Shown: piece by piece, positions 46,351 through 58,110 of the stretch
How positions within the stretch are numbered: the stretch's first letter is position 1
How the letters are laid out: each line of letters begins with the position of its first letter
NCBI RefSeq assembly: GCF_027409185.1
Contig: NC_084468.1
Coordinates: 48,733,001-48,797,000 of the forward strand
Source: Cynocephalus volans
Lineage: Eukaryota > Chordata > Mammalia > Dermoptera > Cynocephalidae
Length of the DNA stretch: 64,000 bases
Direction: 5' to 3'
Translations under genes and position numbers: made by a program
The notes under the pieces: generated by a model
Told to the model about the DNA's origin: nothing
Seen by the model: only the letters and a program-made list of their open reading frames with translations
Databases searched by the model: none

Positions 46351-47204
46351 AATGCATTTTTGCAGACATATCAGTATCCAATTGAGACTTTATTCCTAAA
46401 ATTATCATCATTGTGAGAATCTTTGAAAAATCCCTGGAAAGTGATCGGAAAATGCTTTAAAGTATTCCATGCAGGGAAACAAATGATACTTATTGTTTAT
46501 ATAAAATGCTACTACTTTCTAGGGTCTATCCCTATGTACAGGGGTTGCAATCATGAAAATTAGTGAGGTTTTTTTTTTTTTTTAATAAGTAAAATGGCAG
46601 TGTTGTAATGATAGATTAGTACTAAACAAAAGCACATTAAAGTACAATAAAACCCCAGATGAAAATGTATATTTGTAACATTTTGATTATTTATTGAAAT
46701 TAAAATTATTTCTTTTCACTGAGATTTTTAAAAAATACTGTTTATTTCCTTGTTCATTTTTTGCTTATAGAAAAGACATGTTGGACCATTAGTTCAGAGA
46801 AAAATAGAAAAATGTCTTTACTCAAAGTATGTTTCCATACTGGGTTCTTCCTATTTTAAATTCTCAACAATTCTAATGTTCCAGCAACATGACATTTATA
46901 TATTAGACATGTGATGATTGTTCTGACAGTCATTGTGTGCCCCGATTTCTTAAACTCAGAGAAGTGAAAAAGACTGTAGATGTTACCTTTCCTTGGGCTT
47001 TTGTGTTAAACATCTTGTTTCTTTCGCACATTTGCTGAACAGTTTATGTATTTTCAGAAGGCAGATTCTTCAAAATGATTGAAGGTTAAATTATGATATT
47101 AGAGAATCATCACTTTTAATCTTCCTGGGATCTGAGATCCTCATTGAATGCTTGGATTTCTCAGTGGTTCCATTTATATTTCTAGGAGGAAGGACTTTGC
47201 ATTT
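46351..47204. other. No recognised feature
   Basis: A T run at 46569-46583 only. No gene or repeat supported. Confidence 0.4.
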
Positions 47205-47685
47205 GCATTAGTCACGGTTCTTCAGATAAATAGAACCAATAGAACGTGTGTGTGTGTGTGCGTGTGCGTGTGCGTGTGCGTGCGTGTGTATGTGTGTATG
47301 TATGTAAGTATGTATATATGCATTTATTTATTTATTGTAAGGAATTGGCTCTGAAGTCCAGACCCAGGACAGCTGATGGTATAGTTCCAGTTTGAGTCTA
47401 AGTCCAAAGGCTGGAAAAGACAGATGTTCCAACTTAAGGACAGTCAGGCAGAGAGAAAGAAAGAAATGATTTTTCCTTGCTTAGTCTGTTATTCTATTCA
47501 GAACTTCAGAGGATTGGTAAGGCCCACCCACATGGGGGAGGACAATTTGCTTTACTGAGTCTCCTACTTCAAATGTTAATTTCATCCAGAAACACCTTCG
47601 CAGACACCCCTAGACATAATATTTAATCAAATATCTGGGCATTCATGGCCTGGTCAAGTTGGCACAAAATTAACTAGTCCAGACT
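47205..47685 (+). mobile_element. Interspersed repeat (family unnamed), copy 2
   Basis: GTCACGGTTCTTCAGATAAA and TAGAACCAATAGAACG open the unit. A microsatellite follows, then GTAAGGAATTGGCTCTGAAG, GGCCCACCCACATGGGGGAG, AAATATCTGGGCATTCATGG and TCAAGTTGGCACAAAATTAA. It is the uninterrupted counterpart of the copy at 13100-13558 plus 14397-14440. Confidence 0.75.
47246..47335 (+). repeat. Compound TG/CG/TA microsatellite
   Basis: Alternating TGTGTG, CGTGTG, TATGTATG and a final ATTTATTT run lie inside the interspersed repeat, at the position occupied by (TG)n(AG)n in the first copy. Confidence 0.9.
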
Positions 47686-49084
47686 TACTCTGCAATGGTC
47701 ACAGGGTGTACTTTTTTTCCCACTGGAAATAAAATATGAAGAACATAAAAAATAATCAGAGAGAATCAAAACTACAATGTTGTCTTCTTATTAAAGCACT
47801 CCAGACATTTGTCTTTTCTTCTTCTTCTTTTTTTTAAACCAGTCTTATGCACCAAAGTCTTATGTACTTTCTTGAGAAAGTAACTCAGAGAGAAATCACT
47901 GTGCTGTCTACAATGTAGTATTTACTGCTTTTTACCCAATTTTATTTTCCTGACAACACTGAGTCAGATATCCATTTCTCCACTTAGCCTCCATAAAGTA
48001 CAGATCACCATGGTATCTGGTAATTCTAGACAATCCACAGGTAAGTACAGATACGTTAGAAGGTAATGAAAGCTGTTTCTATATTATATAATTAGAGTCA
48101 TTAGTGGTTAATTTTCTTACTAACCAGTGTAAAATTAGTATCAGAAAAGAGATAATGGCAGGAGTTCTATCTCCAATAAGCAGTAATGTGGAACTTCTCC
48201 CTTCAAATAGCAAACTGCATTCATTTAAACATATATTTGTGTCATTTATTCAGCAAGCATTAATAAAACACTGGCTAAATTCAAGGTACTGCAGAGACCT
48301 GCAGGGAAATATAAAAATGGATAAAATATTCTGCCTTAGGATTTACCAGGATAGAAATGCAGGAAAACGAATAGCAATAGGGTTTAAACTTAAATACCCC
48401 GGTGTCCCATCCAATGTGAAGAATGAGGTGATGGACAGCAGGCTTGAGAAATTGTTGGAAGTCTAGGCAGGCAATGCTAAAAAGATCTGAAAATGGCAAT
48501 AGAGCTTGGGCCATAGTTATTTGAACCAGGAAAATATGTCCAGTCTCTGACTGGGACTGACAAAAGCAAAGAGAACAATGAAGAAATAGGTCAATTTCTA
48601 GAAGTGGAATTTCAGAACAGAACTCTATTGAGAAGAATTGGAGCACATGATGTGAGAAACTAGACATCTGAAATAAGGTCAGAGCCCATTTATCAGACAC
48701 ACATTACTTTATCGGGGTCAGATTAATAACAAGGGCAACCTGATGCTTAGCCAAAAATACTGTCAAGTTTGAAGGATCTTAGATATTACCCGTTTCAGTT
48801 CAGATTTGTTCTTAGGTCCTGAATGCCCTTCTGAACCTTCAGGTAGAGGAATAGTGCAGAATAAAGTTAAGCATAAGTCTTATAGAATCAGGGTGCTCAG
48901 CTCTGAGAAGCTGAAGTTCTCTGTTTTTCAATCAGAGGTCTTCTTCAGTGGTAGAAGAGAAAAAGTACAGTTTTTATATTTAAATGAGCTAGAATCAACA
49001 CTTTTTGTTACTAAATGGGTGATATTGTGAGTCCTTTAAGTTTCTAATCATTAGTTTGTTTGTTTTAATCTTTAAATAATTACA
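47686..49084. other. Mostly unrecognised
   Basis: A weak antisense L2 tail may lie at 48240-48400 (GTCATTTATTCAGCAAGCAT, then GCAGGGAAATATAAAAATGG). The open frames at 48104-48466 (plus) and 48281-48700 (minus) overlap in antisense, show no domain and are treated as chance. Confidence 0.4.
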
Positions 49085-50080
49085 GGGTAGACTGAGTGCA
49101 TTGATGGTCTTAATTTTTTACTCTTCCCACTGGAGGGGAGGCATTTTTCCCCTTTAATTGACTCTGGAAATAGACATGTGATATGACTTGATCAATGGAA
49201 TATTACCAAACACAATGCACTGTAGTGCTTCAGTTATCTATTACTGTATAAGAACCAGCTCCCCACAAGATTAGTGACTTAAAACAAATATCATTGTATT
49301 TTTTTTTATAGTCCAGTGGGTCAGAAATTTGTATTTGGCTCAGATGGGCGGTTCTGTGCTGGTCTTGCCTATGGTGGCTTATGCAGATGCATTCCTCTGG
49401 TGGCTTGATTTAGGGACTGGTTTGTCCAGGAGTTCTCAGCTCCCTTGGCTCGTCTTTGGCTGGTGTCCATGTGGTCTTATCCTTCGTAGGCTGTACAGGG
49501 GCTTTTCTTGTGTGGTAACATGATGTTCCAAGAGGGTGAAAGCAGAAGCTACAAAGCCTTTTGAGGGCTAGACTCAGAAGTTTAACAGTGTCATTTTGCC
49601 ACATTCTATAGGATAAAGCAAGTCACAAGGCCACCCCAGATTCAAGAGTTGTGTGAAAAGACATATTGCAAAGAAACACATGTAAAGAGATGGGAGGAAT
49701 CACTGTGGCCTTCTTTATAAACAATCAGACACACGAAGGTATGAAAAGCACTTACCTATTGGGTCTGGCTCTTTTTTTACTTTGGCTTACCTGCTATCAC
49801 ATGCCCCAGCTATGCTGTTGGAGGGTGAGACACATGGAACAGAGCTACATCACCCATCATTCCTATGCTAGACTAGTCAGCAATCAGCTGACCTCCAGAC
49901 ATGAGGGAGCCCAATCAAGACCAACTAGTTGACACAGAGATGACTGCAGATGCATAAGTAAAACTAATCAAGATCCCCAAATCACCCAACTGACCCCAAA
50001 ACTCATGGGTGGTAATGAATATTTATTGTTTTAAGCCACTGAGTTTTAGGGTATTTTGATAACTTATACAGGGTATGATA
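49085..50080 (+). mobile_element. MLT1-like LTR, sense, split by another LTR
   Basis: The 5' part (49085-49225) reads GACATGTGATATGACTTGAT and CAATGGAATATTACCAAACA. The 3' part (49740-50080) reads AAAGCACTTACCTATTGGGT, then TGGAGGGTGAGACACATGGA and TTGTTTTAAGCCACTGAGTT. Together they follow one MLT1-type LTR. The central piece is in the opposite orientation. The exact junctions are not fixed. Confidence 0.6.
49226..49738 (-). mobile_element. MLT1-like LTR, antisense, nested
   Basis: CAGTTATCTATTACTGTATA and TTAGTGACTTAAAACAAA open the element. It continues with GTCCAGTGGGTCAGAAATTT, TGTGCTGGTCTTGCCTATGG and GCAAGTCACAAGGCCACCCC, the reversed order of an MLT1-type LTR. It separates the two halves of the sense LTR. 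Confidence 0.6.
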
Positions 50081-52009
50081 AAGGTAGATTCTCAGAGGAG
50101 TTTTTGTGTAGGTGCAGGGGTGTGCGTATGTGTGTAATAGATGCAATAGATGTTATAGAGGATTAGTATAGTCCCCACCATATAGGACAGTTAATAGACA
50201 GTCACTGAACGGACAGATACACATGCCAATGAATGTCAGCAGAGAGATCTCAACATTTTATCGAAGAATCTATGGAAGTAGGATATCTTGTAAGTTCTGA
50301 CTCTGGCTAATTATAGATGCTTTTCTTTCTCTTAAAAGTGAATTTGTTTTGTGAATTACCTATTATTTGAGCTAAGACTGATTGCTCAAATTACTTTACA
50401 ACATATGTCAGTGGGTTTCTCTGGGGCAGCCAGAAAAGCAGTGCCCTTTATGAAGCTACTCTAACCTAGAGCAATCTACTCAATGTTGTCAAAGTTCTAT
50501 TTTAAAAGATCAGAAAATAATGGATCAAAAATTATCTGCTTAGTTTGATCACTTTAATAATTAATGCATAAATCTCTGTTCAGTTGAGCAGCCATAGTTA
50601 CTACCACGTTTTAGACAAGATTTTTTTCAGCTGGAAAATTTGTGTTAAGGCAGCCAAGATTCTACAATACAAGGAGAATATATCAAACACCCTCTTTTGT
50701 GAGAAACTACTCTCAAATGGAACATAAAGGACAGAATTTGCTTTTGGTGGATTGAATTCTAGCTAGTGTGTTTGCACATAGAAATTGTCTATATGGCAGC
50801 ATTCAAGCCCAAGTGAGCATAATTTTACCATGTTAATGCATTATATGTTTAGAGCATTGCTTTTCAAATCTTTTATGCTTTCCACATAGTTTGCAAAAAT
50901 AAAAATAAAATAAAGAAAACCTTTCTAAGTTTAAAAAAATCTAAATATAAAATAATTAAAGGTCTCATTTTTAAGGCTTTTTGTTCTGAATCTGTTTTTA
51001 TAATGGCTGGTGTTTGTTTACAATGCTGTAATGTTTGCAAAGAAGCCAAAGAAAGAGAGAGAAAATGGATGAAGTGGGAAGGAGGAAATAGGGGAGCGGA
51101 GGGAAGGAGAGAGATAAAAAGGAGAAAAAGACAAAGGAGAAACAGAAAAGGAAAACACTCTCTCTGTTCTCCCCCAGGGCATTTAATCACTTCTGAATGG
51201 TACTTCAAGTATTTTTTTCTCTTTTCACAGCAGGCTGCAACTATCAGCCTTGTATTGTGCTGTACAGTTAAGGTTTTGGGCAAAAGAGAAGTCAAGTAGT
51301 GGCCCAAAAGCAATAGAGAGTGACTAAATCCAGTCACTACCTGACTGATCTACTGGATGACAGGAGTTTCATCTCTCTTGTGAGGGTAACAAATAGAATG
51401 GTGGATCAGCAATTATTGATATTACAGAGCTCTATCTAGGATATTCCATATTCCAAAACAGCACGAAATTTATTTCTGGAAAGTCTTGCATAATAAATAG
51501 AAAGTGTTGCTATTATCATTATTGCTAATAAATGTCAAAAATAGAAAAACATGCTTTCAAATAGTGTATCCTAAACAGAATAGCATTTCTATAAGCAAAA
51601 TATCAGTTTTGCAGATTTGTTGTTCCTGGTTGATGAAAGAAGAATTGAGGCAAGGAGTTGGATGGATTTCCTTCTCAACCTGTTGCCTTTACTACCTAGT
51701 CAGTATTTAACCTTGGGCAAGTCCCCAACCTCTCTGAATTGTAGATTTTCCAATCTAACTTACTTGCCCTAACAGGTTGTAAACAGCAATAAACGAGATG
51801 ACATTTGTATTAAAATAGCTCTACAGAAAGCAGTTATACAGGATGAGGTTTTATTTTTGACACTATTCTTGCAATAATAATTTGGATTTTTGAAACAAGA
51901 AGTTAAGAATATACCTCATGAAGTCCTATATAAAAACATATGTTTTCAGTTGATGTACTTCAGATTCTTTAAGTTAAATTGTGTTTTTAATATAAACAAT
52001 ATTGAGAAG
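50081..52009. other. No recognised feature
   Basis: 1.9 kb without gene or confident repeat. A purine-rich stretch lies at 51045-51150 (GAGAGAAAATGG-like). The overlapping antisense open frames there (50873-51337 minus, 51003-51299 plus) are a by-product of that purine bias. Confidence 0.4.
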
Positions 52010-52394
52010 TTGAGAGCACATCTGAGGACCAAGGCAGGAGATGCAGGCAGCCCTCACACCCAACAGAAGGCAGGAGCATGCCACAAATACAGCTTCTGTG
52101 CAGGTTCTTCTACCACAGCCACTGTCATGGGTACTCCTACTGCAAGGGCAGCTCACTGCCACCTTAGCAGCCACAGTCACCATATAAGCATCCTGCCACC
52201 CCCTCAAATACATTGACACAAGGAGAGTCACCAGCAGAGTCCTGAAAAACAGGAGGAAATCTTTCTCCTCAAAGCCCACTCCAGAGTAATAGAAGAAGAA
52301 ATTGCTCTACTAGATGACCAGACATTAACACAGAGATACTAGAAATAATAATAAAAAAAACCCAACCAAACAAACAAACAGTAAATGAGAAAAT

Positions 52395-53342
52395 ATGACA
52401 CCACCAAAGCATTACAGTAATTCTCAAGTACCAGAACCTATAAAGCAGGAAACAGTTAAGTCATTTGAGATGACTGAAAAGGAATTCCAAGCAATGATCT
52501 CCAGGAAACTCAATGAGATACAAGAAGACTCAGTTAGGCAACATAATGAAATGAGAAAAAAAATATTCAGGATACGAAGGAGGAACTTTACTAAGAGATT
52601 AATACCTTAAAAAAGAATGGAGCAAAACTCCTGGAACTGAAGTATTCATTCAACAAAATGAAAAACATAATCGAGAACTTAAGCAACAGTTTAAAGCAAG
52701 AAGAAGAAAACATTTTTTATCTTGAAGATAGTCTTTTTGAAATAACGTAGGCAAACAAAGAAAAGGAAAAAACTAATAAAAAAAAAAAAAGAAAATCTAA
52801 GAGAGCTAAAAGACAACCTTCAGTACACAAACATCCAAATCATGGGTAATTCAGAAGGGGAGGAAAAAGAAAAAGGCATTGAAAACTTATTCAACAAAAT
52901 AATAATGAAAAACTTCCAAGGTAGAGGGAGAGAAATGGACCTTCATATCCAGGAGGTTCAAAGATCCCCAAACAGATGTAATCCAAAAAGATCCTCTCCA
53001 AGACACATGATAGTCAAAATGGCAAAGCTCAAAGACAAATAGAAAATCATAAAAGCAACAGGAGAAAAGCATCAAGTCACCTAAAAGGGACCCCCCATGA
53101 GAATAAAGCAGACTGCTTAACAGAAACTGTACAAGCCAGAAGAAAATGGGATAATATATTCAAAATACTAAAAGAAAAAAAATCACCAGCCAAGAATACT
53201 ATATCCAGCAAGGCTATCCTTCAGAAATGAGGGAGAAATAGTGTATTTCCCAGAAAAACAAAAACTGTGGGTGCTCACCAGCACACGGCCAGCCCTTCAA
53301 GAAATGATCAAGGGAGTCTTGCATCTGGAATCCGAAAAATGA
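52395..53342 (+). pseudogene. L1 ORF1, disabled
   Basis: The ATG at 52395 opens 71 codons ending in a coiled-coil start (MTEKEFQAMISRKLNEIQED, then SVRQHNEMRKK). A second open piece at 52842-53042 has MGNSEGEEKEKGIENLFNKI and QRSPNRCNPKRSSPRH, the start of the RRM region. The C-terminal domain at 53200-53342 reads in another frame to a TGA at 53340-53342. Total length is about 316 codons. Frameshifts and stops make it nonfunctional. It is an independent copy of the same gene type as 277-1261. Confidence 0.88.
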
Positions 53343-53363
53343 TTACTATCACAAATATACAAG

Positions 53364-53885
53364 TGTAGAGCTCTTTTACCTGCCCATAATCCTGCACTGA
53401 CTATGTCAATTGCAGAGCTAGGGCTGGGCCTGGAGCTCACAGACTCCTCAAGCCTGTTGTCCAGACTGGGTCACAAACTCTTCACATGTGGGTCTATGAG
53501 CTAGGTAACCAGAAGAAAGGTCCTTGGAGCCTTGGTTGAAGAAAGAGTAGTCTTTATCTCTGCACAAACATGTCTAGGAGCTAGGCAGTCCAAAGAGAAA
53601 CTGAGAAACTCAACTGCTATTGGCAAAGTCCAAAGAAGAACTGAGCAGCTGCCAGCAAAGTAAAAATGCTTTTTTTAAGACACAAGCTCTCTGCTGGCCA
53701 GTAGTTCAGGGCTGCTGCTCCACACATTCTCTTGCCCACAATAGCAACAAAACTAAAAAGATACATTGGCATGCATGCCTCTAACTCCACCCCCATGCAC
53801 AACTTATTTACAAAGAATGTGCTGCACCACATCCAACCAGGCCTAAGGCGAGGGGGCCTGATTAAACTATTCTATTTTCCCAACA
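53364..53885 (-). mobile_element. Solo LTR, ERV-like, antisense, in L1
   Basis: The plus strand starts TGTAGAGCTC and ends TTTTCCCAACA. It is flanked by perfect 5 bp duplications ACAAG (53359-53363 and 53886-53890), and L1 inter-ORF sequence reads through when it is removed. On the minus strand, AGATAAAGACTACTCTTTCT looks like a poly(A) signal followed by a pyrimidine-rich U5, which sets the orientation. The family is not named; no ERV coding sequence remains. Confidence 0.82.
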
Positions 53886-54233
53886 ACAAGAAAGATCAAA
53901 ACCTGCTGGTGGAACAAAACTGCAAACAAGAAAGAAAAGAAACTAAAACACACCACTTCAAAAAGACAAAGTCCATGATCTTAGAGATCAGGAAAGCCTA
54001 GTGATTCTGAACCAAACCTATAATATGAGGTTGTTTAAGCCATACAGTTCCCCCCATATACCCAGGAACTACCATGAAAATGTACTGAAAAGGAGAGTGG
54101 AAGACTGAGGCATCTGAGAGACCAAACAGTTTTACTTAAGAGTCTGAATTCAGTCAAAGGAAGTCTTTAATGATTTATTATTTTCCATGTTCTAGTAGGT
54201 TCAGGTTTAGAAAAAAAGCCTAGATTAGTAGAC

Positions 54234-54258
54234 AAAAAAAAAAAAAAAAAAAAAAAAA
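54234..54258 (+). repeat. Poly(A) run, 25 bases
   Basis: Twenty-five uninterrupted A residues. No retroelement body or target duplication is recognisable directly upstream. Confidence 0.95.
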
Positions 54259-54319
54259 TGAAGTATTTTCTATGCATTTGAGTTGTATGGGTTACATTCA
54301 CAATACTGCTAGACTAAAA

Positions 54320-54465
54320 TGTGAAGAAGATATTACTCCTATTTTCCAGTAAGGGAAAAAAGATTCAGAGTAGTTCAACAACTTGGCCAAGGTAACAGAA
54401 CAGAAAGAGGATGAGGCAGAACTTGAGCTGGATATTCTGATCTGTAGACCATGCTTTCCCCATAA
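54320..54465 (-). mobile_element. MIR-like SINE, antisense
   Basis: AGTAGTTCAACAACTTGGCC, then AAGGTAACAGAACAGAAAGA and CAGAACTTGAGCTGGATATT resemble the antisense MIR 5' half. Moderately weak. Confidence 0.55.
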
Positions 54466-56184
54466 TTACATACAGTAATAGGAAACAGCAAATACCTTGT
54501 TTGAATTGATTACAGAAGCATAATTAAGAAATAAATGTGTAGTGTTCTTTCTTGGCCAAACTATGAGGTACCTTTGTTAGAAGTTATGAGAACCAAGAAG
54601 CAAACTTGAAGCCCAATCCCAATTTAGGACTGGGTAAAAAGTATAGGAACAGGACATGGTTTTATACACTATTATACAGTATTATGCACCCATTATATCA
54701 TGATACTCTTTCCATATATAATACATAGTAAAAACAATGTTAAACTGTGAAATAAATATAGTAATGCCCAACTTAGTACTATTTCCTGTGATAACTACTT
54801 GAGTATTTAAATACATCAAACCTGTCAAAATATTCTTTCTAGTTTCCATCTTTACTGTTGCTGTAAGCATTTACCATAATATTACACATTCTAAGATATT
54901 AAGGTATGAGACTGTCAGTTTCTACACTAAGAATGAAGTTTGGATGCAGATAGGGTAAGATAGAATACATTTTCTAAATCCATTCTTAATATTTAAAGTT
55001 TATATAAGTGTGTGTGTGTGTGCATATATATATATATATTTTTTACATTTTCTTAAAGACTACAGGAGATCAGACCTAAAAATGTCACAATATTATTGAT
55101 TTTATTCATAACATAAAGAAATTAAAACTAAGGAATTCTTTATTTGGAATTCAAATTAATGTTTGTGACATTTGGGTTAAATTTTATAACTAGAGTAATT
55201 TTTCAGACATAAAAAATGGGAAATAAACCTATTGAATTCCAAAATAATGTTATTTGTCTATAAAAGAGGTCAGTTTTGGAGTTTTACCACAGCTTCTCTA
55301 ACAATATATTCTTCATCCTCAATTTACATATGTAAAATTGTGAATTGCAATACTGAGAAATATATTTCCAATATATCTTTTTAAGTTAAATGCAGGTACC
55401 AATTGATGAAATGTGGTCATTGTAAAATCTATTGCATATAAGAAGAAATCAAAAGTTGCAAAGTCTTAGTTAATTGATTTTGGGATATTTTCAAATGAAT
55501 AGAAGTTTTTGATTTAAGGGAAATATTAAAGTATAGGAGAGTGGAGTACTTAAACTTGGAATAGCACATAAAAGGAAAAGAGAACATCCCAGAAGACTTG
55601 GGCTCTGAAGGAAATATTAAAGTATAGGAGAGTGGAGTACTTAAACTTGGAATAGCACATAAAAGGAAAAGAGAACATCCCAGAAGACTTGGGCTCTGAT
55701 GGAGAAATAAAAGGCTCAGTATGTCATTAATGATAGTTAACATGTTTATAAGTTTAAGGACAACCTATTTAACCTTTATTCTCTTTTTCCATCCATATCT
55801 GTAATTTCATAGAAGACATGGGTGAAAAAATATTCATAGTAGATGTTTGACATTTACTAGGACTACACTGACAAATTCTTAATTACAATAATTTTGGATC
55901 TGTTATACATGCAGCATAAATTCTTTGGGACCTAAAACTGTGACTGGAAAATAGAAGAGTTACAGTAAATATTTATTTAATTACTGAGTATTTCAAAAGA
56001 ACTATAGTATTTAAAATCATAGGTAGAGACTGGCAATGTAGCTTTAAGAACCAAATGTTGAGTCAGTTAGGCTTAATCCCTAGATAAGTGACTAAAAATT
56101 CAAATTTATGTCTCAGTAAAGTTTACAAATTACCACATGTCATAGTTCTTAGTGGCCTCTCAAGTATACTCAATCTACAAAAGT
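54466..56184. other. No recognised gene; one tandem duplication
   Basis: Apart from a short TG/TA microsatellite (55008-55040) and the duplication at 55519, no repeat family or gene was recognised. Confidence 0.4.
55519..55699 (+). repeat. Exact tandem duplication, 91 bp period
   Basis: GGAAATATTAAAGTATAGGA begins at 55519 and again at 55610. The two units run in parallel to GGGCTCTGA with no mismatch that I can see. A minus-strand open frame (55429-55743) shows a repeated peptide only because of this duplication. Confidence 0.97.
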
Positions 56185-57198
56185 GTCAGCAAGATGGTAG
56201 AATAGGAGTTTCTGTGCTTGTTCCCTCAAGAAAACATCAATTTGAACAACCGTTAACTAACAAAAGTACTTTCACAAGAGCTAAGCAATCCAGAAGAGTG
56301 ACTATAGCAGCTGAGTGGAATACAGAACTAAGAAAAGACACATTGATGAGGGTAGAAAGGAAAGTTTTAAATTACTTGTGTAATCCCTCCCTCAAGCATT
56401 CACAGTGTAGCTTTTAGAGATATATCCTCTTCATGGGGAGAGGAGAGTGAAGTGAGAGCCCAACATTGGTATGAAACCCATAGCCATGCTTTCCCCAGTG
56501 ACAAGCCAGTCTCCATAACCCTGGGCTCCAGGGATGTCCCCATAATGCCAGTCTGCAGTCTGACCCTTGCATACTCAGACTCTGGGCACACTCATGTGTA
56601 TTCAGGTTCTAGGCAGGCCCCAGTTCCAGACGGATACCAGTGGATCCAGGATTCAGAACTGCCACTGAGTACTCAGGCTCCAGGCCCACCCTACCACCAG
56701 GCTGGCCCTCATGGACCCAGAATCTAGGCCCACTTCTGCAGACCCAACCTCCAGGTCCACTGCCATTGTTCTGGTGACATCTGGCCTGTATAGGTCCAGA
56801 GTTCATGCCCATCCCTGTACGTCCTGGCACCCAATAAAGTTAAGCTCCAAACCCACTCACATGGACCTAGGATCCCAGACCACCCATGCATGCAAAAGCT
56901 CCAGGCCTGCCACAATATATTCGGGGTCCTTGTTCATCTGCTCACTGACCAAGGCACCAGCCCAGCCCACTTCAAGACTCTAGCAGCAAGCCCAGCTATA
57001 GGCCCTTCCAGATTGCCCAACTAGGATTTCTGGACAAGCTGAAAGTAAAGTGCTTTTTCTACCAAAGCCATCTGTAAAGACTGGAACAGGTGACTATTTC
57101 ATCAAAAGTGTAGACACCAATGCAAGGCCACAGGATCACAAGTAACCACAATGATCATCAAAGGAAGAAAAGAACACAGAGATAACATACCCTAGAGA

Positions 57199-58110
57199 AA
57201 TGAAAATCTACAAATGCCTAACAAAGAATTTATAATAATTGTAGTAAAGAAACTCAGTGAGTTATGAAAAAATACAGATAGACAACTAAATGAAATCAGG
57301 AAAAACAAGAAATGAACAAAATCAGAATTTAAATAAAGAGATAAAAACCACACAAAAGAACCAAACAGACATTCTGAAGCTGAGAACATAATGACTGACT
57401 GAAAAATTTTCTAGAGAACTTTAACAATAGACTTGATCAAGCAGAAGAAAGAATCAGTGAGCTCAATGATAGGTCATTTGAAATTATGCAGTCAGATGGC
57501 CAAAAGGAAAATCAATGAAAAAGAATGAAAAAATCCTTTGGGGCTTATAGGACACCATCAAGGAAACCAAAATATGTATTGTGGGGTTCCAGAAAGACCA
57601 GAGAAAAAGAAAGAGGAACAAAGCTTGTTTAAATAAATAACAACAGAAAACATTTCAAATCTGTAAATAAAAATAAACATCCAGATCTATAAAGTCCAAA
57701 GAACCTCAAATAGATTACACATAAATAGACCTACACTAAGACACATTATTACCAAATTCTCAAAAGTTAAAGGCAAAGACCAAATTTTGAAAGCAGCAAG
57801 AAAAATGACATTTTTTTTACATACAAGGAAATCTTCCTAATTCCATTAGTGAATTTCTTTGCAGAAAATTTGCAAGACAAAAGGGAGCAGGATAAAATGT
57901 ACAGAGTGGTCAGAGGAAAACAAACAAACAAACAAAAAAGCCAACAACCCCACCCTCCGACAACCAAGAATAGTATACCTGCCAAACCTGTCCCACAGAA
58001 ATGGAAAGAGAAATATTTTTCCAGCTAAACAAAGGCTGAGAAAGTTTATCACCACTAAACCTGCCTTATAAGAAATTCTAAAGAAGTTTCTTCAAATTAA
58101 AATGAAAGGA
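57199..58110 (+). pseudogene. Decayed L1 ORF1
   Basis: Nucleotide order matches an ORF1. An AGAAACTCAGTGAGTTATGA coiled-coil segment comes first, then AAACATTTCAAATCTG and ACACTAAGACACATTATTAC (RRM region), then AGAATAGTATACCTGCCAAA and ACCTGCCTTATAAGAAATTC near the end. Many stops and frameshifts; no continuous frame longer than about 70 codons. Confidence 0.7.

Larger units (their letters stand above)
52010..54000 (+). mobile_element. L1 LINE 5' half, interrupted by an LTR
   Basis: A 5'UTR (about 52010-52394) leads into ORF1 (52395-53342) and then inter-ORF sequence (53343-53363 and 53891-54000). No ORF2 follows, so the 3' half has been lost. The 5'UTR has an L1-like CACTGCCACCTTAGCAGCCA-type composition but no resemblance to the monomer-type leader at 1262-2039, although the ORF1s are clearly related. 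Confidence 0.85.

Noticed and set aside
48104-48700. Overlapping 120- and 139-codon frames on opposite strands
   Set aside because: Antisense shadow pair in decayed repeat-like DNA; no domain or coding bias recognised.
50873-51337. 154-codon minus-strand frame with hydrophobic stretches
   Set aside because: It spans a purine-rich plus-strand tract, so the Leu/Phe/Ser-rich peptide follows from base composition.
54234-54258. Poly(A) tail of another processed retrocopy
   Set aside because: No recognisable mRNA or SINE body upstream and no target duplication around it.
55429-55743. A protein with an internal 30-residue repeat
   Set aside because: The repeat peptide is only the translation of the 91 bp DNA duplication on the non-coding strand.
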